Shown here: one piece after another, positions 33,900 to 42,032 of the stretch
Layout: each line of letters begins with the position of its first letter
Numbering within the stretch: the stretch's first letter is position 1
Source of the DNA: Acidimicrobiia bacterium
GTDB lineage: Bacteria > Actinomycetota > Acidimicrobiia > Acidimicrobiales > Poriferisodalaceae
Reading direction: 5' to 3'
DNA: 64,000 bases
NCBI GenBank assembly: GCA_022820925.1
Contig: JAJEEO010000011.1
Span: 62,001-126,000 of the forward strand
Notes under the pieces: generated by a model
The model's database searches: none
What the model was told of the DNA's origin: nothing
Seen by the model: only the letters and a program-made list of their open reading frames with translations
Translations under genes and position numbers: made by a program

Positions 33900-34901
33900 T
33901 CAGCTTCTCAGCGCCGGAATGATGCGCTGGCCGTAAGCGTTGAGCGTTTCGTCCTTGGCGTCGTGCATGAGGTAGATCGCGAACTGGTCGACGCCCAGGT
34001 CTCGCAGCTCGCACAGCCGCGAGACGTGATGATCCGCGTCGCCCAGGATGCAGAACCGGTCGATCACCTCGTCGGGGACGAAGTCGGTGTGGACGTTGCC
34101 GGCCTTTCCGTGCTCGGCGTAGTCGTAGCCCTCGCGTCCGGCGATGTAGTCGGTGAGGGCTTGGGGCACCCCTCCGCCGGTGTCCCCGTACCGCTCGACG
34201 AGATCAGCCACGTGATTGCCGACCATCCCGCCGAACCAGCGGCACTGGTCGCGTTGGTGGGCGAGGTCGTCGCCGACATAGGCCGGCGCCGCCACGCAGA
34301 TGTACAGGTCGTCAGGGCTGCGTCCGGCGTCGGCCGCGGCCTGGCGCACCGCGGCGACGGTCCACTCGGTGATCTGGGGATCGGCAAGCTGCAGGATGAA
34401 GCCGTCGGCCTGCTCCCCGCAGAGCCGCAACGCCCGTGGTCCGTAGGCGGCCATCCAGATGTCGAGCCGACTGCCCGACGACCACGGGATCTGCTGGCGG
34501 GTGCCGTTGTAGATCACCTCGCGGCCCTCGGCCAGTCCCTTGATGACCGTCATCGACTCCGACAGCGTGGCCAGGCTGGTGGGACGGTGGCCCAGCACCC
34601 GCATCGCCGAGTCGCCGCGCCCGATGCCGCAGACCGTCCGGTTGCCGAACATGTCATTCAGCGTGGCGAACAGCGACGCAGTGACCGTCCAGTTCCGGGT
34701 GCCCGGGTTGGTGACCATCGGTCCGACGATCATGCGATTGGTGGCTGACAGCATCTGGCTGTAGATCACGTAGGGCTCTTGCCACAGCACGTGGCTGTCG
34801 AAGGTCCACCCGTAGTCGAACCCCAGCGTCTCTGCTCGCTGGGCGAGGTCCACCACTCGCCACGCGGGCGGATCGGTCTGAAGAACAACGCCGAATTCCA
34901 T
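33900..34901 (-). CDS. LLM class (F420/flavin-dependent) oxidoreductase of the hydantoinase-associated type
   Basis: A 333-residue TIM-barrel oxidoreductase of the luciferase-like superfamily: MEFGVVLQTDPPAWRVVDL at the start, GYGWTF-like turn DYGWTFDSHVLW, the cofactor segment VCGIGRGDSAMRVLGHRP and IWMAAYGPRALRLCGEQADG. I recall a family of such enzymes (CPS_4043-like) that recurs next to dihydropyrimidinase genes, and the context here agrees: dihydropyrimidinase lies 66 bases upstream and ABC permease genes follow. It may act on a pyrimidine-ring or hydantoin-type compound. Whether the cofactor is F420 or FMN cannot be told from sequence. Confidence 0.85.
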   Translation of the reverse strand: MEFGVVLQTDPPAWRVVDLAQRAETLGFDYGWTFDSHVLWQEPYVIYSQMLSATNRMIVGPMVTNPGTRNWTVTASLFATLNDMFGNRTVCGIGRGDSAMRVLGHRPTSLATLSESMTVIKGLAEGREVIYNGTRQQIPWSSGSRLDIWMAAYGPRALRLCGEQADGFILQLADPQITEWTVAAVRQAAADAGRSPDDLYICVAAPAYVGDDLAHQRDQCRWFGGMVGNHVADLVERYGDTGGGVPQALTDYIAGREGYDYAEHGKAGNVHTDFVPDEVIDRFCILGDADHHVSRLCELRDLGVDQFAIYLMHDAKDETLNAYGQRIIPALRS

Positions 34902-34967
34902 GTTCTCAGTCCTCCGATCCGTTTCGATGCCCGAACGCGCCGTTGCGTCGGGCCATGGTGTTGCCCC

Positions 34968-36377
34968 CTACTGCAGGTACTGGCAGAGACTCCGGCGCAG
35001 GTACTGGCCGTCGCCGGCACGGCCCAGGTACTGGCCGTCGTCGATGATCTTGCGGCCTCGCGAGAACACCGTGTCGACATGGCCGGTCACCTCGACGCCC
35101 TCGTAAGCCGAGTGGTCGATGTTCATGTGGTGGTTGTCGACGCTGATCGTCCACTGCTTGTTCGGGTCGTAGATGACGATGTCGGCATCCGAACCTGCGG
35201 CGATGATCCCCTTGCGTGGGTACAGGCCCATCATGCGAGCAGGGGTGGTGGCGCACAGCTCGACCCAGCGAGCCAAGCCGATCTCGCCGGTCACCACCCC
35301 CTGGTAGATCATGTCCATGCGGTGCTCGACCCCGCCGATGCCATTGGGGATGGCCCGGAAGTCGTTGAGTCCGAGCTCCTTCTGCTCCTTCATGCAGAAC
35401 GGGCAGTGGTCAGTGGACACGACGGCCAGATCGTTGGTGCGCAGCCCCTTCCACAAGTCGTCCTGGTGGCCTTCTTCGCGGGAGCGGATCGGCGTCGAGC
35501 ACACGTACGCGGCACCGGCGAAACCAGGTCGATCGAGGTGGTCCTCCAAGCTGAAATGCAGGTACTGCGGGCAGGTCTCCGCGAACACGTTCATGCCCGC
35601 GTCGCGTGCCAGAGTCACCTGCTCAAGGGCCTCGGAGGCCGAGAGGTGCACGATGTACAGCGGTGCCGCACCCACCTTGGCCAGCTGGATCGCCCGGTGC
35701 GTGGCCTCAGACTCGAGCTCTTTGCGGCGCACGTAGCCGTGGGTGACCGGCGAGGTCTCCCCCCGCTCGAATGCCTGGTTGGCCAGCACGTCGATCGCCA
35801 AGCCGTTCTCGGCGTGCATCATGATCAGCCCGCCGTTGCCGGCCGCCTGCTGCATGGCCCGAAGGATCTGCCCGTCGTCGGAGTAGAAGACGCCTGGGTA
35901 GGCCATGAACAGCTTGAAGCTGGTGATGCCCTCGTTGACCAGCAGGTCCATCTCCTTGAGCGAGTCGTTGTCGACGCCGCCGATGATCATGTGGAAGCCG
36001 AAGTCGATCGCGCAGTTGCCCTCGGTCTTGGCCATCCACTCATCGAGGCACTCGCGCACGTTCTCGCCGTAGCGCTGCACAGCGAAGTCGATGATCGTGG
36101 TGGTGCCGCCCCACGCTGCCGCCCGCGTGCCGGTCTCGAAGGTGTCCGAGGCGTAGGTGCCGCCGAAGGGCAGTTCCATGTGGGTGTGCACGTCCACGCC
36201 ACCGGGCACCACCAGCCGGCCGGTGGCGTCGACGATCTCGGAGTTCTGGGCGGCAGCGGCGGCGATGTCGCTGCCGGGCTGCAGCACGGCAGCGATCTGC
36301 TCGCCGTCGATCAGCACGTCGGCCGGATCGGCACCAGTCGAGCTGACAACGGTGCCCCCCGTGATCAACGTCGTCAT
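34968..36377 (-). CDS. Dihydropyrimidinase / D-hydantoinase
   Basis: A 469-residue amidohydrolase that opens the ring of dihydrouracil, dihydrothymine or hydantoins to N-carbamoyl amino acids. Metal ligands are visible: HTHMELPFGG, the carboxylated Lys in SFKLFMAYPG, MMHAENG, VHLSASEALEQ and the Asp of STDHCPF. Substrate-loop residues and MNIDHSAYEG near the C-terminus fit the family. The last 25 residues contain three copies of a QYL-containing unit (DGQYLGRAG, DGQYLRRS, CQYLQ), produced by a DNA repeat and unlike the usual tail. It starts 57 bases after the beta-ureidopropionase-like gene. Confidence 0.92.
   Translation of the reverse strand: MTTLITGGTVVSSTGADPADVLIDGEQIAAVLQPGSDIAAAAAQNSEIVDATGRLVVPGGVDVHTHMELPFGGTYASDTFETGTRAAAWGGTTTIIDFAVQRYGENVRECLDEWMAKTEGNCAIDFGFHMIIGGVDNDSLKEMDLLVNEGITSFKLFMAYPGVFYSDDGQILRAMQQAAGNGGLIMMHAENGLAIDVLANQAFERGETSPVTHGYVRRKELESEATHRAIQLAKVGAAPLYIVHLSASEALEQVTLARDAGMNVFAETCPQYLHFSLEDHLDRPGFAGAAYVCSTPIRSREEGHQDDLWKGLRTNDLAVVSTDHCPFCMKEQKELGLNDFRAIPNGIGGVEHRMDMIYQGVVTGEIGLARWVELCATTPARMMGLYPRKGIIAAGSDADIVIYDPNKQWTISVDNHHMNIDHSAYEGVEVTGHVDTVFSRGRKIIDDGQYLGRAGDGQYLRRSLCQYLQ
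34974..35034. repeat. Short tandem repeat at the 3' end of the dihydropyrimidinase gene
   Basis: CAGGTACTGG occurs at 34974-34983, 34998-35007 and 35025-35034, spaced 24 and 27 bases, both multiples of three. On the coding (minus) strand each copy specifies Gln-Tyr-Leu, so the gene has been lengthened in frame by local duplication. Confidence 0.8.
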
Positions 36378-36434
36378 TGTCGTGCCCCCCTTGGTCGTGA
36401 ATTGCGAAGCCCGAGCGCGTTCCCGATCGCCGCT

Positions 36435-37277
36435 TCAGGGCGCTACGAGCGATTCGTACGATTCGGGCCGGCGATCCCGGTAGAAGGCCCACTGGTTGCG
36501 GACCTCATCGACCATCTCGAGGTCGAGCTCGCGCACCACCAGCTCTTCGGCATGGTCCGATGCGGCCTTGTCCACGATCTGTCCCCGGGGGTTGGCGAAG
36601 TACGACGTGCCGTAGAAGTCGTTGTCGCCCAGCGGCTCGATGCCGACCCGGTTGATGGCCCCGACGAAATACATGTTCGCCGCCGCCGAGGATGTCTGTT
36701 CGAGCTGCCACAGGTAGGCGGACAGCCCCCGGCTGGTGGCCGAGGGATTGAACACGATCTCCGCGCCGGCCAGCCCGAGCGCACGCCAGCCCTCGGGGAA
36801 ATGCCGGTCGTAGCAGATGTAGACGCCGACCGTCCCGACGGCGGTCTCGAAGACCGGGTAGCCCAGATTGCCTGGCCGGAAGTAGAACTTCTCCCAGAAC
36901 CCCTTGACCTGCGGGATGTGGTTCTTGCGGTACTTGCCGAGATAGGTCCCGTCGGCGTCGATGACGGCCGCGGTGTTGTAGAGGAGCCCGGCCTGCTCCC
37001 GCTCGTACATGGGCACGACGAGCACCATCTCGTGCTGTTCCGCGAGCTCGCAGAAGCGCTTGGTGGTCGGGCCGTCGGGAATCGCCTCGGCGTAGGAGTA
37101 GTACTCGGCATCCTGCACTTGGCAGAAATACGGCCCGTAGAACAGCTCTTGGAAGCACATCACCCGGGCGCCGGCGGCAGCCGCCTCGGCCACGTACTTC
37201 TCGTGGAGCTCGATCATCGACTCCTTGTCGCCGGTCCAGGCGGTCTGGGATATCGCAGCGGTCACCGTGCGTGCCAT
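36435..37277 (-). CDS. Beta-ureidopropionase / N-carbamoyl-amino-acid hydrolase (nitrilase superfamily)
   Basis: A 280-residue carbon-nitrogen hydrolase. The Glu-Lys-Cys triad is clear: Glu in CFQELFYGPYF near residue 44, Lys in YRKNHIPQV near residue 117, and the nucleophile in YICYDRHFPEGWRALG near residue 153. It hydrolyses N-carbamoyl-beta-alanine or N-carbamoyl-D-amino acids to the amino acid, CO2 and ammonia, the step after dihydropyrimidinase, whose gene follows on the same strand. It is the first gene of the cluster; the operon promoter should lie in the 125-base region shared with the divergent MFS gene, which holds a conspicuous A7 tract. Confidence 0.92.
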   Translation of the reverse strand: MARTVTAAISQTAWTGDKESMIELHEKYVAEAAAAGARVMCFQELFYGPYFCQVQDAEYYSYAEAIPDGPTTKRFCELAEQHEMVLVVPMYEREQAGLLYNTAAVIDADGTYLGKYRKNHIPQVKGFWEKFYFRPGNLGYPVFETAVGTVGVYICYDRHFPEGWRALGLAGAEIVFNPSATSRGLSAYLWQLEQTSSAAANMYFVGAINRVGIEPLGDNDFYGTSYFANPRGQIVDKAASDHAEELVVRELDLEMVDEVRNQWAFYRDRRPESYESLVAP

Positions 37278-37402
37278 GTTGTGCCCTCCTCGCTCTCTTG
37301 GAAGTCCCTCGTGCGTGGCTGGAGGAAAAAAAGGAGTCTAGATCAGCCCGCAGAGGGGTCCTGAACCGACGCAGCAGTGGCCTCATCAGGCAGGATGTAA
37401 CG

Positions 37403-38695
37403 ATGTCGGGACGCACCACCACCTTCCGCGGATGGAAGGTGGTGGGGGCGGGGGCAGTTATCCAGGGGCTGCAGAGCGCATTCGTCATGCACTCGCTGGG
37501 TGCCTACCTGGTGGAGATCGAGCGCGAATACGGCTGGAGCAAGACGGCCCTGTCGGGCGCGTTCGCAGTGAATCGCGCCGAGACGGCGCTGCTGGGGCCG
37601 GCGCAGGGTTGGCTGATCGACCGGTTCGGGCCCAAGGCCATCACACGAGCAGGCGCGGTGTGCATGGCGGTCGGCTTCGTGTGGTTCAGCCAGCTGCACT
37701 CGTTGTGGCAGTTCTACGGCGCCTTCCTGGTCATGGCCGTCGGCAGCGCGTTCTGCGGATTCCTGACGGTCACCGTTGCGATCGTGCGGTGGTTCGAGCG
37801 GCTGCGAGCCCGTGCTCTGTCGCTCGGTGGCATGGGACTGGCCGCAGGAGGGGTCTGCGTGCCGCTCGTGGTGCTGTCGTTCACGTGGTTCGGCTGGCGT
37901 ACGACCGCTGCTGTCACCAGCGTCGCCGGCGCCGCTGTCGCGTGGTGGTTGGCCAAGTACCTCGACGGCAGCCCCGCCGAATTCGGCGAAGAGGTCGACG
38001 GCGGGGCCAAGATCGTTGCCAACGGCAAGACGGTGCGCGCCGAGGGTCTCACCGACGTCCACTTCACGGCAAAGGAGGCGATGCGCACGAGAGCGTTCTG
38101 GACGATCTCATTCGGTCACCTGAGCGCACTGTTCGTCGTCGGCGCTGTGATGGCGCACCTGCAGCTCTACTTGACATCCGAGCGTGGCTACTCGTTGCAG
38201 CACGCCAGCCTGTTCGCCGCTGCGCTGCCGCTCATGCAGCTGGCCGGCATGGCGGTGGGCGGCTACCTCGGCGACCGGATCAACAAGCGGCTCATAGCGT
38301 CGGTCGCCATGTTCGGCCATGCCGGTGGCATCCTGCTGCTCGCGTGGGCGCCCAACGCATTTGTGGTGGTGCTGTTCGTGATCTTCCATGGCCTCGCGTG
38401 GGGAGCGCGCGGCCCGCTCATGCAAGCCCTGCGCGCCGACTACTTCGGCTCGTCGGCATTCGCTGCGATCATGGGCGTGAGCTCGCTGATCGTGATGATC
38501 GGGCCGATCGTCGGACCCCTCGCCGCGGGGTGGCTGGCTGACACCACCGGCAGCTACGTCACCGGATTCGTGGCGCTGGCTGTCATCACCGCAGCCGGGA
38601 TGCTGTTCTTCGTGATCACCAAGCCCCCGAGCCCCCCGCAGCGCACGACCGGCACCACCACCGTCCCGCAGCGACAGCAAGAAGTGGCACGCTGA
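37403..38695 (+). CDS. MFS transporter (oxalate/formate or monocarboxylate-like)
   Basis: A 430-residue major-facilitator protein with twelve predicted helices. The opening FRGWKVVGAGAVIQGLQSAF, the loop motif DRFGPKAITRAGAVCMAVGF and RWFERLRARALSLGGMG fit the OFA/monocarboxylate subgroup. ATG 37403 is used because AGGA lies 7-8 bases before it; the reading frame stays open further upstream without a ribosome site. It ends five bases before a P450 gene, so it may import that operon's substrate. It diverges from the pyrimidine cluster, which leaves a role there possible as well. Confidence 0.87.
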   Translation: MSGRTTTFRGWKVVGAGAVIQGLQSAFVMHSLGAYLVEIEREYGWSKTALSGAFAVNRAETALLGPAQGWLIDRFGPKAITRAGAVCMAVGFVWFSQLHSLWQFYGAFLVMAVGSAFCGFLTVTVAIVRWFERLRARALSLGGMGLAAGGVCVPLVVLSFTWFGWRTTAAVTSVAGAAVAWWLAKYLDGSPAEFGEEVDGGAKIVANGKTVRAEGLTDVHFTAKEAMRTRAFWTISFGHLSALFVVGAVMAHLQLYLTSERGYSLQHASLFAAALPLMQLAGMAVGGYLGDRINKRLIASVAMFGHAGGILLLAWAPNAFVVVLFVIFHGLAWGARGPLMQALRADYFGSSAFAAIMGVSSLIVMIGPIVGPLAAGWLADTTGSYVTGFVALAVITAAGMLFFVITKPPSPPQRTTGTTTVPQRQQEVAR

Positions 38696-38700
38696 GCGCC

Positions 38701-40095
38701 ATGGGAGCCGTCCGCTCGGACACTGCGTCTGAAACTGGGCGCGGAGCGGGGCTCGACCCGGCGCCGCTGTTCGATCCGCGTACCTACCTGGACGGTGTGC
38801 CGCACGATCTCATTGCCGACCTGCGGGCCCAGGCGCCGGTGCACTGGGTGCCCGAGCCCGAGCTCATGGGGTGGGAGGCGGGGCCCGGCTTCTGGGCCGT
38901 GCTCACGCACGAGCTGATGAACCGGGTGCTGCGCGACCCAGGGACATTCTCGTCACACCTCGGCGGCACGCAGATCCGCGACCCCCAGACCGCTGCGATG
39001 CTCGAATTCGTCCAGCGGATGATGCTCAACCAGGATCCGCCGCAGCACACGCGGCTGCGGCGCCTGCTCATGCGCTCGTTCACCCCGAGCGCCGTGGCCG
39101 AGCTGGAGGCCACCATCTCCGCTCGGGCCGAGCGGCTCGTGAGTGCTGTGGTGGAGCGCGGGCACGCCGATTTCGCCAAGGAGGTCTCGGCCGAGCTGCC
39201 GCTGCTGACGCTCGCCGACATCATGGGCGTGCCGTCGCAGGACCGGATGCTGCTGTTCGACTGGTCCAACCGGGTCATCGGCTACCAGGACGCCGAGTAC
39301 TCGGTGTCGGACGCATTCGATCCCGCTACTGGAACAGAGATGGCGCGGCGCGCCTGCGACGTGCGGGACCAGATCCGCCCCGGCCCCGACGGTCGCATGC
39401 CTGACCCTCGCTCGCGCGAAGGTCTCGCAGACATGTACGGGTACGCGCACGACCTCGCCACCTACAAGCGGGCGAACCCGGGCTCCGATGTGGTGTCGAT
39501 CCTGCTGGCTGCCGACGACGCCGAGGGCGGCATCACCAACGAAGAATTCGAGACCATGTTCTTCCTGTTCGCCGTGGCGGGCAACGAGACGCTGCGGAAC
39601 GGCATCCCCGGCGGGCTCTGGGCGTTGCTGCAGCATCGCGATCAGCTCGCCAAGCTGCGGGCGGACCCTGGGCTGTTGCCGGGCGCCATCGAGGAGATGC
39701 TGCGGTTCATCCCGCCGGTGGTGCACTTCCGCCGCACGGCCTCGCGCGATGTCGAACTCGGCGGCTGCGCTGTGCGTGCGGGCGACAAGGTGGTCGTCTT
39801 CCACGTGGCGGCCAACCGGGACCCAGCCGTGTTCTCCGAGCCCGACCGGTTCGACATCGAGCGCAGCCCGAACGACCACCTCACCTTCGGGGCGGGGCCC
39901 CACTTCTGCCTGGGCGCTCACCTGGCTCGCCGCCAGATGTCCGCGATGTTCGCCGAGTCGTTGTGGCGCATGCCGAACCTGCGCCTCGACCCGGCCCGCA
40001 GACCCGAACGCCTGCTGTCGAACTTCCAGCACGGCTTCAAGCACCTGCCGGTGCTCTGGGATGTGCCTGCCAGCGGCAGGGACGGTCCACAGTGA
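38701..40095 (+). CDS. Cytochrome P450
   Basis: A 464-residue intact P450. C-helix region: MMLNQDPPQHTRLRRLLMRS; I-helix: FFLFAVAGNETLRNGIPGG, where the usual Asp/Glu-Thr pair reads Glu-Thr; K-helix: EEMLRFIPPV with ExxR; haem loop: FGAGPHFCLGAHLARRQM with the Cys ligand. Residues about 215-260 are a somewhat long helical insertion. The protein resembles actinobacterial CYPs that hydroxylate sterol side chains or terpenoids, but the substrate is not decidable. Its stop overlaps the start of an LLM oxidoreductase gene, giving tight coupling. No ferredoxin gene lies beside it. Confidence 0.92.
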   Translation: MGAVRSDTASETGRGAGLDPAPLFDPRTYLDGVPHDLIADLRAQAPVHWVPEPELMGWEAGPGFWAVLTHELMNRVLRDPGTFSSHLGGTQIRDPQTAAMLEFVQRMMLNQDPPQHTRLRRLLMRSFTPSAVAELEATISARAERLVSAVVERGHADFAKEVSAELPLLTLADIMGVPSQDRMLLFDWSNRVIGYQDAEYSVSDAFDPATGTEMARRACDVRDQIRPGPDGRMPDPRSREGLADMYGYAHDLATYKRANPGSDVVSILLAADDAEGGITNEEFETMFFLFAVAGNETLRNGIPGGLWALLQHRDQLAKLRADPGLLPGAIEEMLRFIPPVVHFRRTASRDVELGGCAVRAGDKVVVFHVAANRDPAVFSEPDRFDIERSPNDHLTFGAGPHFCLGAHLARRQMSAMFAESLWRMPNLRLDPARRPERLLSNFQHGFKHLPVLWDVPASGRDGPQ

Positions 40096-41108
40096 GCAAC
40101 CCGGCCGGCGCCACGGTGCCGCCATTGCGGATCGGCGTGACGCCCGACATCGCACTCTGGGAGCGGTCGCTGGCTGAACGGCGCGAGATCGTCGCGCATG
40201 TCGCAGAGGCCGGCTTCGACACAGTGTTCTTCGCGGATCACGTGAGCTTTCGGACCGGCCACGGCCATGACGGCATGGTGACAGCCGCCGGCTTGGTGAA
40301 TCTGCATCCGGATCTCGGGGTGTACTTGGCGGTGTACCTGCTGCCTCTGCGCCACCCGGTGCCGGTCGCACGCCAGCTCGCCAACCTTGCCGAGATGGCA
40401 CCGGGGCGGATCCGTTTCGGCGTCGGCATCGGCGGCGACGATCGGCACGAGGTCGAGGTGTGCGGCGTGGATCCCCGCACGCGCGGCCGCCGGACTGACG
40501 AGTCGCTGGGAATCGTGCTGCGGTTGCTGGCCGGCGAGACCGTCGACCATCGGGGCGAGTTCTTCTCGCTGGAAACGGCCCGTATCACGCCGGCGCCAGA
40601 CCCGCCGATCCCCACCTACGTAGGCGGTCGATCTGACGCTGCCGTCCGCCGTGCCGGCCGGTTTGCCGACGGCTGGCTTGCAGCCTGGTGCTCTGTCCGC
40701 CGCTACCGGGAAGCAGCCGAGATCTTTGCCGAGGCAGCCGCCACCGAGCGGGCCGTCCCGGGCCCGCCGCCTGACGTGCCCGACCATGGGCTGCAGCTGT
40801 GGGTCGGCTTCGGAGACAGCCGTGCAGAGGCGGCGAGCTACGTAGGACCTGATCTGGAGCGCTTCTACAAGGTGCCGTTCGCAAGCTTCGAGAAGTACAC
40901 CCCGCACGGCACTGTCGACGACGTCGTGGAGTTCTTCCTGCCGTACCTCGACGCGGGCTGCCGGCATGTGAACCTCACACCGTGCGGATCGGACCCCCTC
41001 GAGGCGATACTGGCTGCGGGGGAAGTGGCACGACGGCTGAGACAGGCTGACCCGCTGGCAGTCTCGGCCACCGCTGGATCAGCGCAGCAGGGGAGCGACT
41101 CGACATGA
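40092..41108 (+). CDS. LLM class flavin/F420-dependent oxidoreductase
   Basis: A 338-residue luciferase-like protein: RIGVTPDIALWERSLAERRE at the N-terminus, DTVFFADHVSFRTG, the cofactor segment GRIRFGVGIGGDDRHEVEVCG, and PTYVGGRSDAAVRRAGRFADGW. GTG 40092 overlaps the P450 stop (GTGA). The TauD-type gene downstream starts inside its own end (ATGA at 41105), so P450, LLM enzyme and dioxygenase are translated as a unit. A joint role in oxidative breakdown of one substrate is likely. Confidence 0.87.
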   Translation: MSNPAGATVPPLRIGVTPDIALWERSLAERREIVAHVAEAGFDTVFFADHVSFRTGHGHDGMVTAAGLVNLHPDLGVYLAVYLLPLRHPVPVARQLANLAEMAPGRIRFGVGIGGDDRHEVEVCGVDPRTRGRRTDESLGIVLRLLAGETVDHRGEFFSLETARITPAPDPPIPTYVGGRSDAAVRRAGRFADGWLAAWCSVRRYREAAEIFAEAAATERAVPGPPPDVPDHGLQLWVGFGDSRAEAASYVGPDLERFYKVPFASFEKYTPHGTVDDVVEFFLPYLDAGCRHVNLTPCGSDPLEAILAAGEVARRLRQADPLAVSATAGSAQQGSDST

Positions 41109-42001
41109 GCACGACGGCAGCATCGCGGCCGCAATCGACAACCGAGATGCTGGACATCCGGCCGATTTCAGGGGCGCTCGGCGCCGAGCTCTGGGCTCAG
41201 GGCGGCGAGCCGCTCGACGTCAACGCGCTCGACACCGCGGGCGCTGCGGCGGTCCGTGAGGCGCTGTGCGAACACCAGGTCGTAGTGATCCGCGGTCAGC
41301 AGATGGACATCGCTGATGTGGCGCGCTTCGGCCGTCGCTTCGGCGAGCTCGAGCGTCACCCGTACCTCGGCGGCACCGCCGAGGAGCCCGAGGTGGTCCC
41401 GGTCATCAAGGAACCCCACGAAACTGTCAACTTCGGCGGCGGCTGGCACTCGGAGATGTCGTTCCTCGAATGCCCGCCCATGGCGACGGCGCTGTATGCG
41501 GTGGAAGTGCCGACCTTCGGCGGCGACACGCTGTTCGCGAACCAGCAGGCGGCCTACATGGGGCTGTCCGACACCATGAAGCGCTTTGCCGAGAGCCTCA
41601 CCGCAGTGCACTCAGCAGCCCGTCAGCACGGGCGGCGGGGCGATTCGGACCGGTACGCGGGCCAGCGCAGTTCGATGACGGTCAACGTGTCTGACGAGGC
41701 GCATGCGCAGCTGACCCATCCGGTCGTGCGGACCCATCCCGAGACCGGCGCGAAAGCGCTCTACGTGAACCGGGCGTTCACCGAGGCCATCTCGGGCATG
41801 CGCCGGCACGAGTCGAAGGCACTGCTGGAGATGCTGTGGGACCATGCGGTCGGCGAGCAGTTCACGTGCCGGGTCCGGTGGGAGCCCGGAACGCTGACCA
41901 TGTGGGACAACCGCAGCGTCCAGCACTACGCGCTGAACGACTACCACGGGCAGCGTCGACACATGCTCCGGGTGACGATCGCCGGCGATCGGCCCCGCTG
42001 A
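41105..42001 (+). CDS. TauD/TfdA-family 2-oxoglutarate-dependent dioxygenase
   Basis: A 298-residue double-stranded beta-helix oxygenase. The iron-binding region reads GGGWHSEMSFLECPP, His115-x-Glu117, where taurine dioxygenase has His-x-Asp; clavaminate synthase is a known relative with His-x-Glu. The distal His is likely in WDNRSVQHYALNDY, and the 2-oxoglutarate Arg in RRHMLRVTIAGD. It couples oxidative decarboxylation of 2-oxoglutarate to hydroxylation, often breaking C-S, C-O or C-N bonds. It is coupled to the LLM enzyme upstream and followed 31 bases later by a CoA transferase. Confidence 0.88.
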   Translation: MSTTAASRPQSTTEMLDIRPISGALGAELWAQGGEPLDVNALDTAGAAAVREALCEHQVVVIRGQQMDIADVARFGRRFGELERHPYLGGTAEEPEVVPVIKEPHETVNFGGGWHSEMSFLECPPMATALYAVEVPTFGGDTLFANQQAAYMGLSDTMKRFAESLTAVHSAARQHGRRGDSDRYAGQRSSMTVNVSDEAHAQLTHPVVRTHPETGAKALYVNRAFTEAISGMRRHESKALLEMLWDHAVGEQFTCRVRWEPGTLTMWDNRSVQHYALNDYHGQRRHMLRVTIAGDRPR

Positions 42002-42032
42002 GTCGACTCGCAGGCGACCAGAGGCTGGACGA

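Noticed and set aside
34779-37364. Open frame of 861 codons on the plus strand
   Set aside because: It is antisense to dihydropyrimidinase and the beta-ureidopropionase-like gene, whose catalytic motifs are complete. Its protein is His/Val/Asp-rich shadow sequence of a GC-rich gene.
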